DNA from: Bacilli bacterium
Lineage (GTDB): Bacteria; Bacillota_I; Bacilli_A; RFN20; CAG-826
NCBI GenBank assembly: GCA_016302065.1
Contig: JAEDOI010000004.1
Location: forward strand, 1-52,208
DNA length: 52,208 nucleotides
Reading direction: 5' to 3'
The notes under the pieces were generated by a model. It saw only the letters and a program-made list of their open reading frames with translations, was not told where the DNA came from and made no database searches. Each line of letters begins with the position of its first letter. Within the stretch, counting starts at the first letter, position 1. The position numbers and the translations under genes were made by a program. Below are positions 24,470 to 33,132 of this stretch, in pieces.

Positions 24470-25885
24470 ATGAATAGCAAAATTAAAAATGAAAATGTTT
24501 ATGGTTATGTTGTACAAGCCGTTGGACCAATTATCGATGTTCAATTTAAAGAAGGAGAGTTACCAAGTATTTTGACTTGTTTAATAGTTGAAAAAGACGA
24601 AAATAAAACGTTAACTCTTGAGGTTGAACAACATATTGGAGACGATACCGTTAGGTGTGTTGCTATGGGGCCTACTGAAGGTATTGTTAGAGGTATGAAA
24701 GTATTAAATACTAAAAATCCAATTTGTGTTCCTGTTGGAGAAGAGACATTAGGAAGAATGTTTAATGTTTTAGGATCTTCAATTGACGAATTAGGAGATG
24801 ATGCATTTAAAAATAGTTTAAGAATGCCAATTCATAGAAAACCTCCTCTTTTTGAGGAACAAGAAACCAAGAGTGAAATATTAGAAACTGGAATTAAAGT
24901 TATTGATCTTCTTTGTCCTTATGTTAAAGGTGGAAAGGTTGGCTTATTTGGTGGAGCTGGAGTTGGAAAGACTGTTTTAATTCAAGAATTAATTAACAAC
25001 ATAGCAACAGTTCAACATGGTATTTCTGTTTTTGCAGGTGTTGGAGAACGTTCTAGGGAAGGAAACGATTTATATAACGAAATGAAGGAAACAGGCGTTT
25101 TAAATAAAACGGCCTTAGTTTATGGTCAAATGAATGAAGTACCTGGAGCAAGAATGAGAGTAGCTTTGACGGCTTTAACTATTGCAGAATATTTTAGAGA
25201 TAATATGCATTTAGATGTTCTTTTCTTTATTGATAACATTTATAGATTTACTCAAGCTGGAAGTGAAGTATCGGCCCTTATTGGTCGTATGCCTTCAGCT
25301 GTTGGATATCAACCAACATTAGCTACTGAAATGGGACAATTGCAAGAAAGAATTACATCAACAAAGAACGGTTCTATCACTTCGATACAAGCTGTTTATG
25401 TTCCTGCTGATGATTTAACAGATCCAGCACCAGCAACTACATTCTCTCATCTTGATGCTAAAACTGTTCTTGATAGAAATACGGCAGCACTTGGAATTTA
25501 TCCAGCTGTTGATCCTTTAGAATCAAGTTCTGTAATTCTTGATCCAAAAATTATTGGTGAAGAACATTATAATGTCGCTCGTGCTGTTCAATCGATTCTT
25601 CAAAGATATAAAGAATTACAAGATATTATTGCTATTTTAGGTGTAGATGAATTAAGTGAAGACGACAAAATTATTGTCGCAAGAGCAAGAAGAATTAGAA
25701 ATTTCTTATCTCAACCATTCCACGTAGCAGAAAGTTATAGTGGATATAGTGGAAAATATGTTAAATTAAAAGATACTATTCGCTCATTTAAAGCTATTTT
25801 AAGTGGAGATTATGATAAATATCCTGAAGATGCTTTTCTCTATGCAGGTACTATTGAAGATGTCGTAGCAAAGGCTGGTAAATAA
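24470..25885 (+). CDS. atpD: F-type ATP synthase subunit beta
   Basis: Catalytic subunit of F1, 471 residues. Start at 24470 follows GGGAGAT; an open frame reaching further upstream lies inside atpG and is not real. The P-loop GGAGVGKT is near residue 161, followed by GVGERSREGNDLY (catalytic Glu), the Walker B LFFIDNIYRFTQAG, GRMPSAVGYQPTL and the DELSE-type motif DELSEDD in the C-terminal domain. The enzyme couples ATP synthesis or hydrolysis to ion flow through Fo. The end overlaps atpC in TAATG. Confidence 0.97.
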   Translation: MNSKIKNENVYGYVVQAVGPIIDVQFKEGELPSILTCLIVEKDENKTLTLEVEQHIGDDTVRCVAMGPTEGIVRGMKVLNTKNPICVPVGEETLGRMFNVLGSSIDELGDDAFKNSLRMPIHRKPPLFEEQETKSEILETGIKVIDLLCPYVKGGKVGLFGGAGVGKTVLIQELINNIATVQHGISVFAGVGERSREGNDLYNEMKETGVLNKTALVYGQMNEVPGARMRVALTALTIAEYFRDNMHLDVLFFIDNIYRFTQAGSEVSALIGRMPSAVGYQPTLATEMGQLQERITSTKNGSITSIQAVYVPADDLTDPAPATTFSHLDAKTVLDRNTAALGIYPAVDPLESSSVILDPKIIGEEHYNVARAVQSILQRYKELQDIIAILGVDELSEDDKIIVARARRIRNFLSQPFHVAESYSGYSGKYVKLKDTIRSFKAILSGDYDKYPEDAFLYAGTIEDVVAKAGK

Positions 25886-26295
25886 TGGCATATAGAAGTT
25901 TTGAATTTGAAATAATTTCAAGTGATGGTAAAAAGCAAATTTTATCAATTGAACTTTTATGTATAAAAATTCCAACTTATGGAGAAAGAACTTTTTTAAA
26001 AGGGCACATTGATTACGTTGCTACTTTAGATGTTTCATCTTTTTATGTAAAAGAAAAAGATAAAGGAAATAATACTTATTTTGCAATTAGTGGAGGTATT
26101 TTATCTGTTACAAAAAATAAAATTTTAATTTTAGCAGATACTTTTGAAACAAGAGATGAGATAGATAAAGATAGAGCGATTAATGAAAAAGAGAAAGCAG
26201 AACTATTATTAAAAGATAATGATAGTGATAAAGTTTTAATTGAAAGTGCTGAATTTTCTTTGAAAAAAGCTCTTAATAGATTGTCAATATTGTAG
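25885..26295 (+). CDS. atpC: F-type ATP synthase subunit epsilon
   Basis: A 136-residue rotor subunit. An N-terminal beta sandwich (FEFEIISSDGKKQILSIE, then LKGHIDYVATLD and FAISGGILSVTKNKILILAD) is followed by a C-terminal helical hairpin from about residue 90, the regulatory part that can inhibit ATP hydrolysis. The sequence is diverged from model epsilon subunits but sits at the correct place as the last gene of the operon, with a TAATG overlap with atpD. Confidence 0.92.
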   Translation: MAYRSFEFEIISSDGKKQILSIELLCIKIPTYGERTFLKGHIDYVATLDVSSFYVKEKDKGNNTYFAISGGILSVTKNKILILADTFETRDEIDKDRAINEKEKAELLLKDNDSDKVLIESAEFSLKKALNRLSIL

Positions 26296-26319
26296 TAGAA
26301 TATAAAAAAAGAGGTTTAT

Positions 26320-27516
26320 ATGAAAAATTTTGTTTTTATCTCTCCACATTTTCCAGACAGTTACTGGAAATTTTGTCTTGCATTAAGAAATAAAGGTTTT
26401 AATGTTTTAGGTGTTGGAGATGGTCCATTTTTTGAAATATCTGAAGAATGTAAAAACACTTTAACTGAATATTATTGTTGTCCATTTATGGATCATTTTG
26501 AAAATGAAGTTAAAGCAATTGAATATTTTTGTAATAAGTATGGAAAAATAGATTTTATAGAATCAAATAATGAATATTGGTTGCTTAAAGACGCAAAATT
26601 AAGAACAATTTTTAATGTTACAAGTGGAGTTAATGATGTTGATGTAGTTCCATTTAGATCAAAAATTAGACAAAAAGAATTGTTTAATGCTGCTAATATT
26701 AAGTGTGCTAAATACACAACTGATTTAACAAAAGAAGGGTTGATTAAGTTTGCAGCTGAAGTTGGATATCCTTTGTTTACTAAACCAGATGATGGAGTTG
26801 GTGCTCAAGGTACGATGAAAATTAACTGTGAAGAAGATATTGATATATTCCTTTCAAGTATTGATAAGAATAGGAGATACATTGTCGAACAATTTATTGA
26901 TGGTAGTATCGTTTCTTTTGATGGAATTGCAAATAGTAAAAGTGAAGTAGTTTTTTCAACTCAAAATATATTTTTAATTAATAATGATGAAATAGTTTTA
27001 AATAATTTGGATGATATGTATTATTGTGATCCATATTTAGATCCAAAATTTTTAGAACTAGGAAAAGCGGTTGTTAAAGCTGTTGGTTTAAAGAAAAGGT
27101 TTTTTCATATTGAATTCTTTGAATTAAAGAAAGATTATCCAGGAATTGGAAATAAAGGTGATAGAATTCCGCTTGAAGTAAATGCTCGTCCAGCTGGAGG
27201 ATATACTCCTGATATTATTAATTTTGCTAATAGTTGTTCATGCTACGATATTTATGCTGATGTTATGATGTATGATGAAAATAAAGAAAAAGATTATCCT
27301 GAAAAGTTTTATTGCGCATCTTGCTCAAGAAGAAATACTTCTTCATATTTACATTCCGAAGAAGAAGTAATTGCTAAATATTATAGTAATATCTGTATGG
27401 CTGGAGAATTCCCAAAGGTTTTAAGAGATGATATGGGAGATTCATATTTTGTTGCAAAATTTAAAACAAAAGAAGAAATGATGGAGTTTGACACTTTTGT
27501 TAGGAGTAAAAAATAA
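26320..27516 (+). CDS. ATP-grasp ligase of unknown substrate
   Basis: A 398-residue cytoplasmic protein. The N-terminal pre-ATP-grasp domain starts with a FVFISPHFPDSYWKF strand-loop. The ATP-grasp core follows: FTKPDDGVGAQGT (about 152-165) as the ATP-binding loop, IVEQFIDGSIVSFDG (about 188-202) and the metal-binding FFHIEFFEL and PLEVNARPAGG (about 262-293), similar to biotin carboxylase or carbamoyl-phosphate synthase-type ligases. Such enzymes join a carboxylate to an amine or similar nucleophile. The substrate is not apparent. It lies 24 bases after atpC and shares a TAATG overlap with pyrophosphatase. AGAGGT serves as ribosome site. Confidence 0.82.
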   Translation: MKNFVFISPHFPDSYWKFCLALRNKGFNVLGVGDGPFFEISEECKNTLTEYYCCPFMDHFENEVKAIEYFCNKYGKIDFIESNNEYWLLKDAKLRTIFNVTSGVNDVDVVPFRSKIRQKELFNAANIKCAKYTTDLTKEGLIKFAAEVGYPLFTKPDDGVGAQGTMKINCEEDIDIFLSSIDKNRRYIVEQFIDGSIVSFDGIANSKSEVVFSTQNIFLINNDEIVLNNLDDMYYCDPYLDPKFLELGKAVVKAVGLKKRFFHIEFFELKKDYPGIGNKGDRIPLEVNARPAGGYTPDIINFANSCSCYDIYADVMMYDENKEKDYPEKFYCASCSRRNTSSYLHSEEEVIAKYYSNICMAGEFPKVLRDDMGDSYFVAKFKTKEEMMEFDTFVRSKK

Positions 27517-28052
27517 TGAATTATATTGATATTGATGAAAGATTTAAAAATAAAAAATTAGTTCCAGACGATTTTTATGCTGTAATTGAAATTTCAAAGG
27601 GCAGTAAAAATAAATATGAATATGATCATGACACTGGATTATTAAATTTAGATAGAATTTTATATACTTCAACACATTATCCAGAAAATTATGGTTTTAT
27701 CCCAAATACTTTAGCTGAAGATGGCGATCCTCTTGATGTTTTAGTGATGTGTAGTGAAACTATTGTTCCATTAGCAACTGTAAGATGTAAAGCTATTGGA
27801 GTTGTAAAAATGATTGATGGGGGAAGCAGAGATTATAAAATTATTGCAGTTCCTTTAAATGATCCATTTTATAATTGCTATAATGATGTAAGTGATTTAC
27901 CAATTCATTTACTTGAAGAAATTAAACATTTCTTTATGGTATATAAGACTCTTGAAGGTAAGGTTACCAATATTAAAGATGTAATGGGAAAAGATGAAGC
28001 AAGAGATGTAATGAATAATTGTATAAAAGCTAAGAATGAAGAGAAGAAGTGA
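27516..28052 (+). CDS. ppa: Inorganic pyrophosphatase (family I)
   Basis: Hydrolyses pyrophosphate to phosphate, pulling biosynthetic reactions forward. The 178-residue length fits soluble family I enzymes. The signature EDGDPLDVLVM contains the metal-binding aspartates, preceded by YPENYGFIPNTLA and followed by DGGSRDYKIIAVP. It overlaps the preceding ATP-grasp ligase in TAATG. Its last 23 bases overlap the convergent kinase-like gene on the other strand. Confidence 0.94.
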   Translation: MNYIDIDERFKNKKLVPDDFYAVIEISKGSKNKYEYDHDTGLLNLDRILYTSTHYPENYGFIPNTLAEDGDPLDVLVMCSETIVPLATVRCKAIGVVKMIDGGSRDYKIIAVPLNDPFYNCYNDVSDLPIHLLEEIKHFFMVYKTLEGKVTNIKDVMGKDEARDVMNNCIKAKNEEKK

Positions 28053-28866
28053 TTCGATATTTCTTCTCATTTGCTATTTCTTTATAAATCGAATCTTTTC
28101 TTAAAAAGTAATAATAACAGGCCCAATAGTAAAATAGAATATCTAGAGCCTTTATAAAAATAGATATTCTATTTTTTATTGTCCCATTAAGTTTTGCTTT
28201 ATAATATTCATTTAAAAAAATATCAATTTCCTTGTTGTTTAAATTATTTTCACTAATGAATGAAGCCAAATCAAAATACTCATAATTTAAAGATCCATAC
28301 TCCCAATCAATAAAATATGTTTTGTTTTTCGAAAATAATATATTTCCTTTTACTAAATCATTATGAGACATAACTAAAGGTTTATTTTTAGTTATTTGAT
28401 TCATTTTTGAAATTACGCTATCTTCGTATTCTTTATTTAAATATAATGAAGAAGGAATTCTATTTTTATAGCAATTAAGTTTATATAAATAATCATATTT
28501 ATGACTAATATTAGTTTTTAATTTATGAAGTTTTTTAATATTTTTTGCAACACTTTTAATTTCTTCAATTTTTAAGGGAGATGAATAATAATGAGTTTGA
28601 TGAATAAATTTTGTTATTTTAATTCCATTATTTTCGTCTAAATAAACTAGTTTTTCACTAATTTTTAAGTTTTCAATAGCTTTATAATTTTCAATTTCAT
28701 TTTTAATTAATAATGTTTCATCTCTATTAGGTCTTAAAATTCTAAGAATATAAGCATCATTTATAATAAAATTTTGATTTGAAAACCCAGAATATATTTC
28801 TTCTATACTTTTAACATTAATATTAGTTATTTTTTTAAATATTAATCGAGCTTCCTTTTTATTCAT
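28030..28866 (-). CDS. Choline/ethanolamine kinase-like phosphotransferase (LicA/YtmP type)
   Basis: A 278-residue member of the APH/choline kinase fold. The Brenner motif is MSHNDLVKGNILF (catalytic Asp, Mg-binding Asn) and the metal-binding motif is IDWEYGSLNYEYFDLASF, where DWEY followed by DLA is characteristic of choline kinase and LicA-like proteins rather than antibiotic kinases. The N-terminal lobe begins FSNQNFIINDAYILRI. The substrate may be choline, ethanolamine or thiamine; a cell-envelope phosphocholine role is possible but not supported by neighbours here. It starts one base after the rqcH stop, and its 3' end overlaps ppa. Confidence 0.8.
   Translation of the reverse strand: MNKKEARLIFKKITNINVKSIEEIYSGFSNQNFIINDAYILRILRPNRDETLLIKNEIENYKAIENLKISEKLVYLDENNGIKITKFIHQTHYYSSPLKIEEIKSVAKNIKKLHKLKTNISHKYDYLYKLNCYKNRIPSSLYLNKEYEDSVISKMNQITKNKPLVMSHNDLVKGNILFSKNKTYFIDWEYGSLNYEYFDLASFISENNLNNKEIDIFLNEYYKAKLNGTIKNRISIFIKALDILFYYWACYYYFLRKDSIYKEIANEKKYRITSSLHS
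28041..28095. terminator. Candidate terminator structures in the ppa/kinase convergent overlap
   Basis: Two inverted repeats interleave here: GAGAAGAA (28041-28048) with TTCTTCTC (28061-28068), and GATTCGAT (28051-28058) with ATCGAATC (28088-28095), the second followed by TTTTCTT on the plus strand. They cannot both form fully. Since no other terminator separates the convergent genes, one of them may end the ATP synthase-ppa transcript. Confidence 0.35.
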
Positions 28867-28867
28867 A

Positions 28868-30244
28868 TTAAAACCTTTTTGCTTCTAATAAATATGATGC
28901 AATATCATATTTAAATTTAACAATATTAAATGTCTCATACTTTAATATATTTACTTTTCCTTCAACATCACCTTTTTTAACATTTTTAATTTGAGTATAT
29001 AATACTTCACCTACTGTTGAAGATGATAAATAAAGGGCAAGTTCACTAGCAAATTCTTTTATTTCATTGCTTGGAGAAGAGGAAAAAATAACAACATGAG
29101 GACCATGATCTTTAAAAATATGAAGGAAATAATAGTCTTTTTTAGCTTCTTTAAAAGTTAAATAGTCATTTTGAGTAGAATTTTTTCCAAATCCTATTTT
29201 TACATTATTAAATACAACATAATATGGTTTAAAAGAAGGAATATCCTTTTTTCTAACTGTTTTCTTATTTTTAATATATCCTAATTTATCTAGTTCAATA
29301 AAAGTTTCAATATAATCTTCTTCTTTAAATACTTTTAAGGAAGAAAGAATAGACTCTAAATAATCTTTTTCAATATTAGATTTATTGATATATTCTTCAC
29401 TTATTTGAATAGTTTGTTTTGCTTTTTTATAAATTTTATAACATCTTTGAATGTATTGATCTAATGGCAAAAAAGTTGAATTAACATATGTTTCCCCATC
29501 TATTTCGTATTTATTTAAGTATTTATTATCTTCATAATTTGTTAATAAATAGTCTCCAACATTACGATATTTTAGATTTTTAATAGCTTCATTTTTATCA
29601 TTCGAAACTTTTTCAATCTTATTATTTAAAGATTTTATCTTTGATTTAATACTCTTTTTTAAAACACTATACTTATTATCTAAATATTTAGTTTCGATAT
29701 TGGAAATATAATTGCTAATAAATTGATCCATCTTTTCTTCATCAATTTCTTTAACTGTTCTTTCATTAGTTGGAAGCAAATATTTAGTTTGAGGCATTAT
29801 AGGTCTTTTTGTTTCAAATCCTTTTAAGTGTATTGTATCAATAATTATTTCGTTTGAAGTTAAAATTATGTTTGAATTATTTTTAAATAGTTCCACATAT
29901 AATTTATAAATTATTTTATCATAAGTATCTGTTGTCTTTAAAAATGAAAAACAAACAATATTATCATTATTTATTACTTCAATACTTAATAATTTTGAAT
30001 TTAAAATTTTTTGTTTTATACGAGCAAAAAAACTATTTTGGTTAGTGAAAAGATATTTTTCTTTTGTCAATTCAATAAAAGGTTTATCGTTATTTAAAGA
30101 GATTATAATGCCTCCTAAAGACGATTTTGAAAAAGTCAATTCAAAATCACAATTAGTTAAAATATGAATATGATTAAGATAAGTATTTTTAAATATCTTA
30201 TCAAGGTTTTCAATATGTTTTGATAAATAATTTTGTGAATTCAT
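28868..30244 (-). CDS. rqcH: RqcH/NFACT-family ribosome quality control factor (short form)
   Basis: RqcH binds stalled large ribosomal subunits and adds alanine tails to the nascent chain. The C-terminal NFACT-R (DUF814) domain is clear: NSTQNDYLTFKEAKKDYYFLH followed by DHGPHVVIFSS. The coiled coil in the middle (about 200-310) contains LPLDQYIQRCYKIYKKAKQ, the family hallmark. At 458 residues it is about 110 shorter than Bacillus RqcH; the stretch between NFACT-N and the coiled coil, where the helix-hairpin-helix domain lies, looks missing. In NFACT-N the usual Asp-Arg appears as Asp-Lys (YDKIIYKLY). Place next to gmk is as in Bacillus (yloA-gmk). Confidence 0.85.
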   Translation of the reverse strand: MNSQNYLSKHIENLDKIFKNTYLNHIHILTNCDFELTFSKSSLGGIIISLNNDKPFIELTKEKYLFTNQNSFFARIKQKILNSKLLSIEVINNDNIVCFSFLKTTDTYDKIIYKLYVELFKNNSNIILTSNEIIIDTIHLKGFETKRPIMPQTKYLLPTNERTVKEIDEEKMDQFISNYISNIETKYLDNKYSVLKKSIKSKIKSLNNKIEKVSNDKNEAIKNLKYRNVGDYLLTNYEDNKYLNKYEIDGETYVNSTFLPLDQYIQRCYKIYKKAKQTIQISEEYINKSNIEKDYLESILSSLKVFKEEDYIETFIELDKLGYIKNKKTVRKKDIPSFKPYYVVFNNVKIGFGKNSTQNDYLTFKEAKKDYYFLHIFKDHGPHVVIFSSSPSNEIKEFASELALYLSSSTVGEVLYTQIKNVKKGDVEGKVNILKYETFNIVKFKYDIASYLLEAKRF

Positions 30245-30251
30245 ACATAAT

Positions 30252-30257
30252 ATTATA
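30252..30257 (-). promoter_or_regulatory. rqcH -10 element, predicted leaderless start
   Basis: TATAAT on the minus strand (30257-30252) predicts a transcript start at about 30245, one base before the ATG at 30244. There is no Shine-Dalgarno in between. A -35 is weak (TTACTA with a 16-bp spacer). Confidence 0.45.
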
Positions 30258-30268
30258 ATCTTTTTAAT

Positions 30269-30304
30269 TTGAATAGTAACTAAAGAATGATTATAATTAT
30301 TTAT
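30269..30304 (+). promoter_or_regulatory. gmk promoter, predicted leaderless start
   Basis: TTGAAT (30269-30274), a 17-bp spacer and TATAAT (30292-30297) form a good promoter with predicted start at about 30304, one base before the ATG at 30305. It is back-to-back with the rqcH promoter. Confidence 0.6.
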
Positions 30305-30889
30305 ATGAAAAAAGGATTATTAGTTATTCTTAGTGGGCCAAGTGGCGTTGGTAAAGGAACTATTAGAGAATATTTGATGAAAGATAAAAATGTCAATCTT
30401 CAATATTCAATTTCTATGACTACAAGAAGTCCTCGAAATGGCGAAATTAATGGTAAAGACTACTTCTTTGTAACTCGTGAAGAGTTTCTTAATGCCTTAA
30501 AACATCATAAATTATTAGAACATGCTAAATTTGTTGATAATTATTATGGTACACCGAAAGATTATGTAGAAAAGCTTAGAAACGAAGGTAAAAATGTTCT
30601 TCTTGAAATTGAAACCAGAGGTGCTAAGCAAGTTATTGATAAAATGCATTCAGACGATGAAATATCTATCTTTTTAGTTCCTCCAAGTTTAGAAGAACTT
30701 GAAAAAAGAATCAGAGGAAGAAAAACTGAAACTGAAGATTTAATTAAAAAAAGAATGGCGAAAGCTAAAAGAGAACTTAAAAAAGAGACATTTTACGATT
30801 ATATTGTTGAAAATGATACTCCTGAAAATGCAGCCAATAAAATATTAAATATTATTCTTTCTCATATTAAAAAAGATGAAACTAATTAA
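30305..30889 (+). CDS. gmk: Guanylate kinase
   Basis: Phosphorylates GMP/dGMP to GDP/dGDP with ATP. The P-loop is LSGPSGVGKGT near residue 10, followed by SMTTRSPRNGEINGKDYFFV (GMP-binding) and the lid region RIRGRKTETEDLIKKRM. The ATG at 30305 is chosen because homologues start with a few residues before the P-loop strand; an ATG at 30287 would add six residues but lies over the promoter -10. The 194-residue length is normal. It overlaps priA by 14 bases, an arrangement that replaces the usual rpoZ-coaBC insertion between these genes. Confidence 0.95.
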   Translation: MKKGLLVILSGPSGVGKGTIREYLMKDKNVNLQYSISMTTRSPRNGEINGKDYFFVTREEFLNALKHHKLLEHAKFVDNYYGTPKDYVEKLRNEGKNVLLEIETRGAKQVIDKMHSDDEISIFLVPPSLEELEKRIRGRKTETEDLIKKRMAKAKRELKKETFYDYIVENDTPENAANKILNIILSHIKKDETN

Positions 30890-33059
30890 TGTTTTAATTC
30901 AATATTCTATTTTAAATTTAGATAAAACATTTTTATATTATTCAACTTTAGATGTAAAACCTTATACTAGAGTTTTAATTTCTTTTGGAACTAGTAAAAA
31001 AATATATGGATTTGTTGTTTCAGTTAAAGAAGATAATAGAGAGCTAAAAGAAATAGAAAAAGAATATGGTTTTCAAATTAAAGAGATAGATGAATTGATT
31101 GATAATGAGCCAATTATTGATGATTCTTTGTTTTTACTTGCTAAAGAAATTGCTTCATTTTATATTTCTCCATTAATTGGAGTTATAAAAACAATGCTTC
31201 CTAGTTCACTTAGACCTTCAAAATTAGGTGCTTCTTCAAAAATTAAATATTGTTCTTATTTAAAAATTAATAGGGAAAACATATCGAATTTTATTTTAAA
31301 TAAGAATGAAACAAGACTAATTGAAAGATATTTTTTAGTAAATAATGAAATAAAAGATACTTTAAGCAATAGTAAATCTTTACAATCATTAATTGATAAA
31401 AATATAATAACTAGATTTAAAAAAGAGGAATACCGTTATCGTATCGTTAAATCTTTTAATTATGAAGATAAAATAAATCTAAGTTCTATTCAAGAAAATG
31501 CCTATAATAATATAATTTCTTCACCAAAACTTATTAATTTGCTATATGGAATTACGGGATCTGGAAAAACAGAAATTTATATTAAGTTAATTGAACATTA
31601 CATTAATGAAGGTAAATCTTGTTTAATTTTAGTTCCAGAAATTGGCTTAACTCCTTTAATGATTTCAAGAATTATTTCATATTTTAGTGAGGATTTAGTA
31701 GGGATTTTGCATTCTTCTTTAACAAACAATGAAAGATATGATGAATATAGAAAAATTAAGAATGGAAAAACAAGAATTGTTGTTGGAACAAGGAGTGCGA
31801 TTTTTGCTCCTTTAAAAAATCTTGGATTAATAATTATTGATGAAGAGCATGATGAATCCTATAAACAAGAAAATGATCTTTGTTATTCAGCAATTGATGT
31901 ATCATTGCTTAGAGCAAAAGAATGTAATTGTAAAGTAGTATTAGGTAGTGCTACACCTAGTATTGAAGATATGTGTAAAGCTAAAAATAACAAATATAAT
32001 CTTGTTGTTGTAGATAAAAAATATAATGATGTAAATAAAGCAAGTGTTGAACTAATTGATCGAAAAGATACTTCCTTATTTACTTATTCAACAATATTTT
32101 CTTTAGAGCTTATTAGAAGAATAAAAGAGGCACTAAATAAAAATGAACAAATAATTATTTTTGTAAATAATAAAGGATATGCTAGAAGTTATTATTGTAG
32201 AGGGTGTGGAAAAACATATGTTTGTCCAACATGTAATACCCCATTATTTTTACATAAAGAACAACATAAATTAAAATGTCATAGATGCAATTATGAAGAA
32301 AGAATTCCAACATCTTGTAAAGAATGTGGATCAACTTTTTTTGGTGTAAATGGATTTGGAATTGATAAAGTTAAAGAAGAATTTGAAAATTTATTTTCAG
32401 TTCCTTATTTAGTTTTAGATGGTGATGTAACTAAAAATGATGATGAATTGCGAACTATTTTAGAAAAATTTAATAATAAAGAGTGCAATGTTTTAATTGG
32501 AACTCAAACTGTATGTAAAGGACATGATTTTAACGATGTTAGTTTAGTTTGTGTTTTAAATGCTGATAGTTTATTTAATTATCCATCCTATAAATCTTCT
32601 TTTAATGCCTTTAGTTTAATTGAACAGTTAATTGGAAGAGCAGGTAGAAGGAAAAATAATTCTTTAGCATTAATTCAAACCTTTCAATTAAATAATAAAA
32701 TAATAAATTATGCAATAAATAATGATTATTTAGGATTTTATGAATACGAAATTGCTAATAGAAAAACTTTTAAATATCCACCATTTTATAATTTATTAAC
32801 TATTAAATTGTCTAGTAAAAATTCAATTAAGTTAAAATATGTAGCAAATAAATTAGCAAATGTAATTAAAGAATTTAATTCTTCAATTATTGTTTTAGGG
32901 CCTTCATTAATTAAAAAAGAAATTAATAAATTTGTTGTTGATTTAACATTAAAATCTAAAAAGAAGCAGGATTTAATAGAGATTTCTAAGATTTTAATAA
33001 GTTCTTTGGTATCGAATAACAGCATTAATATTTCATTTATTTTTTCTAAACTTGATTAA
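30876..33059 (+). CDS. priA: Primosomal protein N' (replication restart helicase)
   Basis: Restarts stalled replication forks by loading the replicative helicase. The 727 residues include the DNA-binding N-terminal domain, the helicase P-loop GITGSGKTEIY, Walker B IIIDEEHDESYKQ, GSATPS (motif III) and the eight-cysteine zinc region (CRGCGKTYVCPTC and CHRCNYEERIPTSCKEC), followed by GFGIDKVKEE and LIGRAGRR. All key features are present. It overlaps gmk and is followed by a new promoter for the Cys-rich gene. Confidence 0.96.
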   Translation: MKLINVLIQYSILNLDKTFLYYSTLDVKPYTRVLISFGTSKKIYGFVVSVKEDNRELKEIEKEYGFQIKEIDELIDNEPIIDDSLFLLAKEIASFYISPLIGVIKTMLPSSLRPSKLGASSKIKYCSYLKINRENISNFILNKNETRLIERYFLVNNEIKDTLSNSKSLQSLIDKNIITRFKKEEYRYRIVKSFNYEDKINLSSIQENAYNNIISSPKLINLLYGITGSGKTEIYIKLIEHYINEGKSCLILVPEIGLTPLMISRIISYFSEDLVGILHSSLTNNERYDEYRKIKNGKTRIVVGTRSAIFAPLKNLGLIIIDEEHDESYKQENDLCYSAIDVSLLRAKECNCKVVLGSATPSIEDMCKAKNNKYNLVVVDKKYNDVNKASVELIDRKDTSLFTYSTIFSLELIRRIKEALNKNEQIIIFVNNKGYARSYYCRGCGKTYVCPTCNTPLFLHKEQHKLKCHRCNYEERIPTSCKECGSTFFGVNGFGIDKVKEEFENLFSVPYLVLDGDVTKNDDELRTILEKFNNKECNVLIGTQTVCKGHDFNDVSLVCVLNADSLFNYPSYKSSFNAFSLIEQLIGRAGRRKNNSLALIQTFQLNNKIINYAINNDYLGFYEYEIANRKTFKYPPFYNLLTIKLSSKNSIKLKYVANKLANVIKEFNSSIIVLGPSLIKKEINKFVVDLTLKSKKKQDLIEISKILISSLVSNNSINISFIFSKLD

Positions 33060-33094
33060 ATAGGAAAAAATTTATATAAACGATATAAAAAAAT

Positions 33095-33119
33095 TGTTAT
33101 AATAATCTAAGATTATTAT
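33095..33119 (+). promoter_or_regulatory. Extended -10 promoter overlapped by an inverted repeat
   Basis: TGTTATAAT (33095-33103) is a perfect extended -10. Predicted start is near 33110. A 9-bp inverted repeat ATAATAATC / GATTATTAT with a 3-base centre (33099-33119) covers the -10 and the start, a typical repressor position. The AAGGGG ribosome site of the next gene follows. Confidence 0.6.
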
Positions 33120-33132
33120 CTAAGGGGAATTT

